Below are positions 1-4,923 of a stretch of 5,478 nt of DNA, one piece after another; position 1 is the stretch's first letter; each line of letters begins with the position of its first letter. Under the pieces are notes generated by a model. It saw nothing but the letters and a program-made list of their open reading frames with translations. It was not told where the DNA came from and did not search any database. The stretch comes from Anaerolineae bacterium. Lineage in GTDB: Bacteria > Chloroflexota > Anaerolineae > Anaerolineales > E44-bin32. The stretch covers positions 1 through 5,478 of the forward strand of contig DAOVIK010000141.1 of assembly GCA_030673735.1 (NCBI GenBank). Direction: 5' to 3'. The position numbers were made by a program, and so were the translations under genes.

Positions 1-1
1 A

Positions 2-49
2 GATAGGACCCTGTCGGGAAGTGTCAAGGAATTGCAACGCGAGGTCTGA
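2..49 (+). CDS. possible C-terminal tail of an upstream gene
   Basis: From base 2 one plus-strand frame is open for 15 codons and ends in TGA at 47-49, with a tail reading DRTLSGSVKELQREV. The charged, amphipathic composition is plausible for a protein C-terminus. A second frame, from base 3, is also open and stops at 108-110, where its TGA would overlap the next gene's ATG as TGATG. Too little sequence is present to choose between them, or to exclude a gene on the other strand. No function can be assigned. Confidence 0.25.
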   Translation, partial: DRTLSGSVKELQREV

Positions 50-109
50 TGTGAAGCGATTTGCGAAGGCGCTCCCGGGAATCTCCCCTAACGCCGGTAG
101 CCCTGTCTG

Positions 110-595
110 ATGGCCATGCTGGGCATTCCTGATCTCGAAGCTTTCATTGCCCGCCGCAGCATTCAGGCGGAGGTCATATCGCTTCCTGTGCGCACGCTGA
201 CCGTGCCGGAAGCGGCGCGGGCCGTGGGAACGGTACCGGAACGCATCGTAAAATCACTTCTCTTCCTCGTTGATGGACGCCCGGTTCTGGCCATCGCCGG
301 CGGTACCGCCCGTGTGGATCGACGGCCAATCGCGGCTCACTTCGGCGTAGGCCGCAAGCGAGTGAAGTTGGCCGATGCCGCGACGGTGCAAACAATCACG
401 GGCTACGCTGTTGGCGCGGTTCCTCCGTTCGGACACCACGAGCCACTCCAAACCCTGATCGATCCCCGCGTGCTGAAGATGCCCCAGATCTATGCCGGAG
501 GAGGCGCCGAAGATACGCTGCTGCGCATCTCCCCCGAAGAAATCTTGCGCGTGACGAACGCCGTAGAGCTCGATCTGCACTCCGCTGAGAAATAG
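110..595 (+). CDS. YbaK/EbsC-family aminoacyl-tRNA deacylase
   Basis: This 161-residue protein looks like a single, complete YbaK/aminoacyl-tRNA editing domain. Proteins of this family hydrolyse mischarged aminoacyl-tRNAs in the cytoplasm, for example Cys-tRNA(Pro) by YbaK or Ala-tRNA(Pro) by ProX-type proteins. Visible family features are the conserved lysine in RIVKSL (K48), the LAIAGG strand at about 60-65, the GAVPPFGH signature (102-109) and the YAGGG turn with the following SPEEILRV helix (128-148). The length fits a free-standing editing protein not fused to a synthetase. ATG at 110 is used; ATG at 116 is equally possible because neither has a clear Shine-Dalgarno sequence, and in-frame stops at 89-91 and 98-100 rule out an earlier start. 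It lies 8 bases before the M23 gene, so the two are probably co-transcribed. The family call is firm; the exact tRNA substrate cannot be read from the sequence. Confidence 0.88.
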   Translation: MAMLGIPDLEAFIARRSIQAEVISLPVRTLTVPEAARAVGTVPERIVKSLLFLVDGRPVLAIAGGTARVDRRPIAAHFGVGRKRVKLADAATVQTITGYAVGAVPPFGHHEPLQTLIDPRVLKMPQIYAGGGAEDTLLRISPEEILRVTNAVELDLHSAEK

Positions 596-603
596 AAAGC
601 CTT

Positions 604-1344
604 ATGGGCATTTCGCTTTCATCCCCAAAACCGCGATCCACCATTCGAAGACGCCTCGTCATCATCGGCGGTCTGTTCGTGGGACTCTTGGTGGGTGGAT
701 ATCTGCTCTACCTCTGGCTGGGCGGCTCGCCCAGACGCATGACGCGCATCTATCGCTACTTGAGAGATCCTCAGGCCCACATTGACTGGACCATAGCTGC
801 CGGCGACCGATGCGGTGATGCTCCCTTTGTGATGCCAACTGACGGCATCATCGGTTTTCTATGGGGCGACTCCTTCCGCTTCGGACACGCGCATCAGGGG
901 CTGGATATTTTCGGTCCCCGCGAGCTGAACCAGGTGCCTGTCGTTGCCGCACATGATGGGTATTTAACGCGGCTCAGCGATTGGCGCTCTGCGGTGATCA
1001 TCCGCCACCCCGATGATCCACTTCATCCCGGTCGCCAAATCTGGACCTATTATTCCCACATGGCAGATCCAGAGGGCAACTCGTTCGTGGCTTCCGAATT
1101 CCCGGCCGGGACGACGGAGGCCTTTGTCACGGCGGGAACCTTGCTGGGTTACCAAGGCAACTACTCCGGAGACCCCGCCAGCCCCACCGGAATCCATCTT
1201 CATTTCTCCATCGTCCTTGATGATGGATTCGGAAATTTCAGGAACGAACTCGAGATTCGGAACACCCTTGATCCACTGCCTTACCTTGGCGTTGATCCCG
1301 ATACGATCCACGAAGGTGAGCAGCTTGCCGTCTGCACCAGATAG
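604..1344 (+). CDS. membrane-anchored M23-family (LytM-like) metallopeptidase
   Basis: This 246-residue protein begins with a basic stretch (residues 11-17, RSTIRRR) and one hydrophobic segment at about 18-39, consistent with an uncleaved N-terminal anchor that places the rest outside the membrane. The remainder fits an M23 peptidase domain: HQGLD (H97 and D101, the HxxxD zinc ligands), YYSHM (H152, the usual Y-x-H position) and GIHLHF (H198 and H200, the HxH motif). M23 enzymes cut peptide cross-links of peptidoglycan, so a cell-wall hydrolase is the natural inference. The HxxxD and HxH ligands being present argues for an active enzyme rather than a degenerate EnvC/NlpD-type activator. The domain is preceded by a spacer of about 40 residues with no recognised domain. 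No strong ribosome binding site precedes ATG 604; the 8-base gap after the upstream stop suggests translational coupling in an operon. Whether the real substrate is peptidoglycan is inferred from the family. Confidence 0.87.
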   Translation: MGISLSSPKPRSTIRRRLVIIGGLFVGLLVGGYLLYLWLGGSPRRMTRIYRYLRDPQAHIDWTIAAGDRCGDAPFVMPTDGIIGFLWGDSFRFGHAHQGLDIFGPRELNQVPVVAAHDGYLTRLSDWRSAVIIRHPDDPLHPGRQIWTYYSHMADPEGNSFVASEFPAGTTEAFVTAGTLLGYQGNYSGDPASPTGIHLHFSIVLDDGFGNFRNELEIRNTLDPLPYLGVDPDTIHEGEQLAVCTR

Positions 1345-1394
1345 GTGATCGGCCTTCTGCGGACATCCCCGGCGGCGTATTCCAGCCGAAAGCG

Positions 1395-1400
1395 TATAAT
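1395..1400 (+). promoter_or_regulatory. candidate -10 box for the enoyl-CoA hydratase gene
   Basis: A perfect TATAAT lies 66 bases before ATG 1467, in the gap after the M23 gene. No TTGACA-like element is found 15-19 bases upstream; that stretch is GC-rich (around 1370-1379). The box is a good match on its own, but the missing -35 makes it a candidate only. Transcription would begin near 1407 and leave a leader of about 60 bases. Confidence 0.4.
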
Positions 1401-1454
1401 AGGCCAGTAGTCCGGCGAAATCCCTACCGGTCTAGCGTTCGGTTGCCATTATCC

Positions 1455-1461
1455 AGGGAGG
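1455..1461 (+). promoter_or_regulatory. ribosome binding site deciding the start of the hydratase
   Basis: AGGGAGG is followed by five bases and then ATG at 1467. This is the clearest Shine-Dalgarno match in the window. It rules against the in-frame TTG at 1443, which would place the site inside the coding region. Confidence 0.75.
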
Positions 1462-1466
1462 CAAGC

Positions 1467-2240
1467 ATGAGCTACACATCCATCCTGACCGAGATCATTG
1501 AAAGCGTAGGCTTGATCCGCCTCAACCGCCCCAAGGCGCTCAATGCCTTGAACAGCACAGTAATGGGCGAAGTCGTAGATACCCTGAAGGTTTTCGATGA
1601 CGATGAGCAGATCAAAGCCATCGTGATCACTGGCAATGAAAAAGCCTTCGCCGCGGGAGCAGACATCAAGGAGATGGTTGAGGCTTCTTCCGTCGATATG
1701 TTCTTGATCGATCCAATCGCCAAATGGGATTTGGTCTCCAGCTTCAACAAACCGTTGATCGCTGCGGTGTCCGGATGGTGTTTGGGCGGCGGCGCGGAGT
1801 TGGCGATGGCTTGTGACATGATCGTGGCGTCCGAGACCGCCAAGTTCGGCCAGCCTGAGATCAATATCGGCGTGATCCCCGGTGCCGGAGGCACCCAGCG
1901 CCTGACCAAGGCGGTGGGGAAAGCCATCGCCATGGAAATGGTGATCAACAACCGCACGCTCTCGGCCGAGGAGGCGCTGCAGCACGGTCTGGTAAACAAG
2001 GTCGTTCCCGTGGAGGCCTATCTCGAAGAGGCGCTGATCCTGGCTAAGGAGATCGCCGCGCGTGCCCCGTTGGCTGTGCGCATCGGCAGAGAAATGGTCA
2101 ACCACGCATACGAATCCTTCCAATCACATGGAATCGCCAGCGAACGCCGCAGCTTCTACTACCTCTTCGGCACCGAGGACAAAAAGGAAGGCATGCGTGC
2201 ATTCGTAGAGAAACGCACTCCAAAATGGAAGGGCAAGTAG
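1467..2240 (+). CDS. enoyl-CoA hydratase (crotonase), catalytically complete
   Basis: This 257-residue cytoplasmic protein has the full length of a single-domain crotonase. It is expected to add water to trans-2-enoyl-CoA, giving 3-hydroxyacyl-CoA, in beta-oxidation, butanoate or amino-acid breakdown. The signature is nearly canonical: NRPKALNALN (20-29), FAAGADIKEM (61-70) with oxyanion-hole A65, CLGGGAELAMACD (105-117) with oxyanion-hole G108, FGQPEINIGVIPGAGGTQRL (127-146), and a C-terminal helical part ending in FVEKRTPKWKGK. E111 and E131 are spaced by 20, as are the two catalytic glutamates of rat mitochondrial hydratase (E144 and E164), so true hydratase activity is likely. The start at 1467 is set by the AGGGAGG site. 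The AAC(3)-type gene follows after 64 bases and may share the transcript. Substrate chain length cannot be judged; short-chain (crotonyl-CoA type) is the default inference. Confidence 0.93.
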   Translation: MSYTSILTEIIESVGLIRLNRPKALNALNSTVMGEVVDTLKVFDDDEQIKAIVITGNEKAFAAGADIKEMVEASSVDMFLIDPIAKWDLVSSFNKPLIAAVSGWCLGGGAELAMACDMIVASETAKFGQPEINIGVIPGAGGTQRLTKAVGKAIAMEMVINNRTLSAEEALQHGLVNKVVPVEAYLEEALILAKEIAARAPLAVRIGREMVNHAYESFQSHGIASERRSFYYLFGTEDKKEGMRAFVEKRTPKWKGK

Positions 2241-2304
2241 CGGTTTGCAGTAGGGCATCTCTCCGAATGAGGAGAATCCTCGACGTCAAGGATCCGTACT
2301 TATT

Positions 2305-3105
2305 ATGATTTCCTATCGTGACTTCGTGGCCGCTTTCCGTGATCTTGGCGTGGGCAACCAGAGCCGTGTGATCGCCCACGCCTCGTTGAGCGCCTTCGGG
2401 CAGATCGCGGGCGGAGCGGAGACGATGATCGGCGCGCTGCTTGCCACATGTGAAACCGTGTGCATGCCCAGCTTTACCTACAAGACCATGATCATTCCGC
2501 CCGTCGGTCCACCGGACAACGCCATGAATTACAACTTGGGTATAGCGCTCAATCCCATGGCTGAGATCTTCACCATGGACATGCCTGTCGATTCCGCCCT
2601 GGGAGTTGTGGCCGAGGCCTTTCGCAGCCACCCCGACAGCCATCGCTCCAATCATCCCATCCTGTCATTCAGTGGAGTCAACGCCGAATCCGCACTCAGC
2701 GCGCAAACCCTGGAAGAGCCGCTGGCTCCCATAGGCTGGCTTGCCGAGAAAGATGGGGATGTGCTGCTGATCGGCGCGGGCCATAATGCCAACACAAGCC
2801 TGCACTACGCCGAGATGCTTGCCGGCCGTCGGCAGTTCACCCGCTGGGCTATTACCCGCCAGGGCACCGTCACTTGTCCGGGCTTCCCGGGCTGCTCAGC
2901 GGGCTTTGCAGCCATTGAACCCCGCTTGGAAGGAGTGGCGCGCCTGGCAAAGCTCGGTTCGGGTGTGATCGAATTCATTCCATTACGCGATCTGATCAAC
3001 GTCACCACAGGCTGGCTTCGCGCCGACCCCCTGGCCATGCTTTGCAAACAGGAGGACTGTGGGCGTTGCCAGTCGATACGCGAAACCTATCCCACTGCCG
3101 CCTGA
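2305..3105 (+). CDS. AAC(3)-family N-acetyltransferase homologue
   Basis: This 266-residue protein matches the aminoglycoside 3-N-acetyltransferase (AAC(3)/YokD) family in length and in ordered motifs: HASLSAFGQIAGGAETMIGAL (25-45, starting at H25), FRSHPDSHRSNHP (106-118), LAPIGWLAEKDGDVLLIG (140-157), and NTSLHYAE (163-170), whose H167 and E170 form the characteristic HxxE of the family. Members transfer acetyl or other acyl groups from CoA to an amine; many chromosomal ones have no proven antibiotic substrate. The C-terminal third carries CPGFPGC (C191, C197) and a C-x4-C-x2-C cluster (C247, C252, C255), which could be a structural metal site. The nearest purine-rich site, AAGGA at 2288-2292, is a rather distant 12 bases from ATG 2305. 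The stop TGA at 3103-3105 is followed at once by TAG. Its position after a beta-oxidation-type gene does not show its substrate, and resistance should not be assumed. Confidence 0.85.
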   Translation: MISYRDFVAAFRDLGVGNQSRVIAHASLSAFGQIAGGAETMIGALLATCETVCMPSFTYKTMIIPPVGPPDNAMNYNLGIALNPMAEIFTMDMPVDSALGVVAEAFRSHPDSHRSNHPILSFSGVNAESALSAQTLEEPLAPIGWLAEKDGDVLLIGAGHNANTSLHYAEMLAGRRQFTRWAITRQGTVTCPGFPGCSAGFAAIEPRLEGVARLAKLGSGVIEFIPLRDLINVTTGWLRADPLAMLCKQEDCGRCQSIRETYPTAA

Positions 3106-3160
3106 TAGACGCAAGGGCGACGTAACCATCCAGTCTCCAACTGCATCGCGATTCACGCGC

Positions 3161-3193
3161 GCCATCACAACCGCCATCAACAGGCGGCATGGC
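3161..3193. repeat. interrupted inverted repeat between convergent genes
   Basis: GCCAT (3161-3165) pairs with ATGGC (3189-3193), and inside it CCGCC (3171-3175) pairs with GGCGG (3183-3187) around a 7-base loop; an uneven internal bulge (5 bases against 1) separates the stems. It sits in the 158-base gap between the converging ends of the AAC(3)-type and DUF547 genes, where a two-way terminator would be expected. There is no T-run on either side, so an intrinsic terminator is not demonstrated. I see nothing else convincing in the gap. Confidence 0.35.
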
Positions 3194-3263
3194 TCGATCA
3201 AGGTTGCCTTTGTATACTGAAATGGGAATCGCTGCTTTGCAAGCCAGGCCCGTCAGTAGGAGC

Positions 3264-4142
3264 CTATACCGCGTTTAGAGTCCAATCGTATCGCATGTAC
3301 TTGATGCGCGCGCTTCCGGTTTCCAGCGCGGAGAGCAATTCGGCATCGTTCGTGCATTTCTTTGTCAATTCGAGCACCCCGCGACGTCCCCCAAAATCCT
3401 TCTGATACCAACGCAAGATTCTGGAAAGACGCAAGGTTCTGCTTGCGCTGTCGAAGTCGGCCCCGCCCGAATTGATGAAGTTGATGCAAGCGCTCTCAAG
3501 TTGCTCATCCAGTTTGGTTCCATCATAGAAAGCGATCGGTGGGCATGAGCGCGCACCGCACACAAGGGCGAAATGCACCCGCGGATCGATAGGCTCGATG
3601 GCCATTTCCAAGCGCGGGTCCTCACGCCCGAACGGCGCAAATGGCAGAAACGGATTGCGCCGATTGCCGCGCAGTACACCATTTTCGATGTCATCGGCCG
3701 AAAATCGCATGCCTCCCACATTGTACGCCGCCTGCCGGAAGATCCCCAGTTGATCCTGCAGCGACCCCCTCACGCCATAGCTGACCACCGCATCGAGGAT
3801 CAAGGCGTTATAGAGATTGATCCAGAATGCCATCTGGCCTTGGCGGTCCCCTATATCTTCGAGCCTGCATAGCGGCAAGGACAGTGTCAGCTGGCGAAAC
3901 TCGCTGTAGGCCTTACTATCAGCCAGCACCCCGTAATCTACCTTGCCCGTTTCCGGATCCACCGCGCTCACGCGCATAGCATCCGCAGAACGCTTAAGTG
4001 CCTGCGCCGGGTTGTCCAAGGCAGGAAGGGCAGCACCTGAATTCAACACCTCATTGGGCGAGATCCCCAGCAGGCGATCAAGCCAGCTATTGGCCAGCCT
4101 AACCATCTGGATGCCCTGTTTGCTCGGTTGAACTCGTTCCAT
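3264..4142 (-). CDS. DUF547 domain protein
   Basis: Read from ATG 4142, the protein has 292 residues and ends in TAG at 3264-3266. Hallmarks of the DUF547 family appear in order: VDYGVL (68-73), QMAFWINLYNALILDAVV (103-120), ENGVLRGNRRNPF (153-165), HFALVCGARSCPP (190-202, with C195 and C200) and the C-terminal RYDWTLN (284-290). DUF547 has no agreed biochemical role; it occurs widely in bacteria and, fused to other segments, in plants. Residues 1-95 show no signal peptide or membrane helix, so the protein is probably cytoplasmic. The start rests on the purine-rich AAAGGGGA (4152-4159) lying 9 bases before this ATG. ATG 4151 would abut that site, ATG 4169 has none, and a TTG at 4295 would add 51 residues that do not resemble the family. 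It is a single-gene unit convergent with the AAC(3)-type gene and divergent from the acidic-protein gene. Confidence 0.85.
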   Translation of the reverse strand: MERVQPSKQGIQMVRLANSWLDRLLGISPNEVLNSGAALPALDNPAQALKRSADAMRVSAVDPETGKVDYGVLADSKAYSEFRQLTLSLPLCRLEDIGDRQGQMAFWINLYNALILDAVVSYGVRGSLQDQLGIFRQAAYNVGGMRFSADDIENGVLRGNRRNPFLPFAPFGREDPRLEMAIEPIDPRVHFALVCGARSCPPIAFYDGTKLDEQLESACINFINSGGADFDSASRTLRLSRILRWYQKDFGGRRGVLELTKKCTNDAELLSALETGSARIKYMRYDWTLNAV

Positions 4143-4151
4143 ATGCAACAT

Positions 4152-4159
4152 TCCCCTTT
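4152..4159 (-). promoter_or_regulatory. ribosome binding site setting the DUF547 start
   Basis: On the minus strand this reads AAAGGGGA, with 9 bases to ATG 4142. The alternative ATG at 4151 follows it directly with no spacing, so 4142 is the better start. Confidence 0.5.
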
Positions 4160-4211
4160 CCACTACCATAGAGAATACCAAATCGCGAATGAAGCCACGT
4201 AATAGAAATTC

Positions 4212-4240
4212 GTAAGATCCCAGATTTTTGCGGCTGTCAA
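4212..4240 (-). promoter_or_regulatory. candidate promoter for the DUF547 gene
   Basis: On the minus strand a perfect TTGACA (4235-4240) is followed by exactly 17 bases and then TCTTAC (4212-4217), which matches TATAAT at only three of six positions. The predicted transcript would start near 4205, giving a leader of about 60 bases before ATG 4142. The strong -35 with correct spacing is the main support, and the poor -10 is the weakness. If used, transcription would begin inside the region needed for the longer TTG-started reading, which further disfavours that start. Confidence 0.35.
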
Positions 4241-4356
4241 GATGTTGCCGGCAGGATGCTTTGCTGCGAGTTGGAGGGGCTTTTGGGGTCCGCAACTTGA
4301 TCGTCTCATGCCAGATTCTGACTCATCCTGGCGGCAATTTCTCATTAATCGTCCTG

Positions 4357-4365
4357 TGGTAAGAT
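4357..4365 (+). promoter_or_regulatory. candidate extended -10 promoter for the acidic-protein gene
   Basis: TGGTAAGAT fits the extended -10 form TGnTAnnnT, with TAAGAT at 4360-4365. There is no good -35 at the usual distance; ATTTCT or TTTCTC around 4337-4343 is weak. Initiation near 4372 would leave a leader of only about 30 bases to the start codon. Confidence 0.35.
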
Positions 4366-4376
4366 TCCGCAAGGCT

Positions 4377-4390
4377 GGCTTCAATAAGCC
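4377..4390 (+). promoter_or_regulatory. small leader hairpin before the acidic-protein gene
   Basis: GGCTT (4377-4381) and AAGCC (4386-4390) form a perfect 5-bp stem with the loop CAAT, ending three bases before the GAGG ribosome binding site (4394-4397). If the promoter at 4357-4365 is right, this hairpin makes up most of the leader. It could protect the transcript end or influence ribosome access. At 5 bp it may also be chance. Confidence 0.3.
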
Positions 4391-4402
4391 CCCGAGGCGA
4401 TG

Positions 4403-4804
4403 ATGGCAGAGACGGAAAAGATAACGATCATCGAGGGCCCAACTCCCACTTTCGAAATCACAAATGAACCTTGGATGCTGGGACTTACGGAGGGGCTCGT
4501 ACCTTTCGGAGTGGCGGTTTGCCGTCTGCGAAGCTTCAACGGACCCGAGCTTGTCGAACGCTGCTACCGCTCTTGGCACGATAGCCAGACGATCAACCTC
4601 GAGTATCGGGACGAGAAGGGCCTCACGAAAGAAGCTCCTATCGTAGCCGTGCGCCTGCTGGAGCAAACCGAAGGTCATCTTCTCTTGTTATGGGTGCGCA
4701 TCGAGGAATCCGAGATCGAAATCGAGCTTGATATTGACCTGGACGGATTTGATGAGGAGTTTGATGACGGTCTTTTAGGACCGGACGTCGATCCGAGCTT
4801 GTGA
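4403..4804 (+). CDS. conserved-looking small protein with acidic C-terminus, unknown function
   Basis: This protein of 133 residues (134 if ATG 4400 is used) matches no named family I can identify; similar proteins seem familiar from Anaerolineae genomes, but that is recall only. ATG 4403 is preferred because GAGG at 4394-4397 stands 5 bases before it, against 2 bases for ATG 4400. Residues 1-100 look like a small mixed alpha/beta domain, with ITIIEGPTPTFEI (7-19), EPWMLGLTEGL (22-32), FNGPELVERCYRSWHD (45-60) and the hydrophobic strand GHLLLLWVRI (91-100). After R99 there is no basic residue: 15 of residues 101-130 are Asp or Glu. Residues 104-114 alternate acidic and hydrophobic, and 110-115 read DIDLDG, a DxDxDG pattern. 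No signal peptide or membrane segment is seen, so a cytoplasmic location is likely. The gene forms its own unit, bounded upstream by the divergent DUF547 gene and downstream by a terminator. Confidence 0.72.
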   Translation: MAETEKITIIEGPTPTFEITNEPWMLGLTEGLVPFGVAVCRLRSFNGPELVERCYRSWHDSQTINLEYRDEKGLTKEAPIVAVRLLEQTEGHLLLLWVRIEESEIEIELDIDLDGFDEEFDDGLLGPDVDPSL

Positions 4805-4812
4805 GATCACAG

Positions 4813-4837
4813 CCGGGCGCTGAAGCGCCCGGTTTTT
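4813..4837 (+). terminator. intrinsic (Rho-independent) terminator
   Basis: CCGGGCGC (4813-4820) and GCGCCCGG (4825-4832) form a perfect 8-bp GC-rich stem with the loop TGAA, followed by TTTTT (4833-4837). It begins 8 bases after the TGA of the acidic-protein gene and is the textbook form of a terminator. It separates that gene from the second crotonase gene, which therefore needs its own promoter. Confidence 0.92.
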
Positions 4838-4847
4838 CATTCCCCTT

Positions 4848-4861
4848 GCATTCTAGAATGC
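4848..4861. promoter_or_regulatory. perfect 14-bp palindrome, candidate operator
   Basis: GCATTCTAGAATGC is identical to its reverse complement over 14 bases. It lies between the terminator and the second crotonase gene, 62 bases before ATG 4924, where the promoter of that gene should be. TAGAAT inside it (4854-4859) matches a -10 box at five of six positions, although no good -35 lies upstream. A dimeric repressor bound here would block such a promoter. The site does not match an operator I can name. Confidence 0.45.
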
Positions 4862-4911
4862 TTTGAACCTCGAACCGAAACCGAAGTTGATATCGATTAA
4901 GTCAACCGAAC

Positions 4912-4917
4912 AGAGGA
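4912..4917 (+). promoter_or_regulatory. ribosome binding site of the second crotonase gene
   Basis: AGAGGA is followed by six bases and ATG 4924. This supports the 4924 start, since no other in-frame start lies nearby with a comparable site. Confidence 0.65.
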
Positions 4918-4923
4918 CTGAAC

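Noticed and set aside
1443..1466. TTG start adding eight residues to the hydratase
   Set aside because: The AGGGAGG site at 1455-1461 serves ATG 1467, and the protein then has the normal crotonase N-terminus.
1449..2123. Long minus-strand open frame (224 residues) opposite the enoyl-CoA hydratase
   Set aside because: It is fully antisense to a gene with strong family motifs and shows no domain of its own; the open frame follows from the codon bias of the real gene. The same applies to minus-strand 1472-1999.
2260..2293. Two short inverted repeats (TCTCC/GGAGA and ATCCT/AGGAT) after the hydratase stop
   Set aside because: Stems are only 5 bp, they compete with each other and no T-run follows, so they are not called as a terminator or riboswitch.
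2098..2655. Minus-strand open frame of 185 residues across the hydratase/AAC(3) junction
   Set aside because: It overlaps two well-supported plus-strand genes, is histidine- and glycine-rich in a shadow-like way and has no recognisable motif.
2305..3105. Idea that this is an acquired aminoglycoside resistance gene
   Set aside because: No integron, transposon or plasmid feature surrounds it and its codon use looks like that of its neighbours; a chromosomal family member of unknown substrate is the safer reading.
4143..4295. TTG-started N-terminal extension (51 residues) of the DUF547 protein
   Set aside because: No ribosome binding site, a composition unlike the rest of the protein, and overlap with a likely promoter; ATG 4142 has a better-spaced site.
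4163..4678. Minus-strand open frame of 171 residues
   Set aside because: More than half lies antisense to the acidic-protein gene, the rest is promoter-type intergenic DNA, and no family features are visible.
4886..4906. Imperfect GTTGA...TCAAC inverted repeat with ATCGAT near its centre
   Set aside because: Arms of 5 bp around an 11-base spacer are weak; the perfect palindrome just upstream is the better operator candidate.
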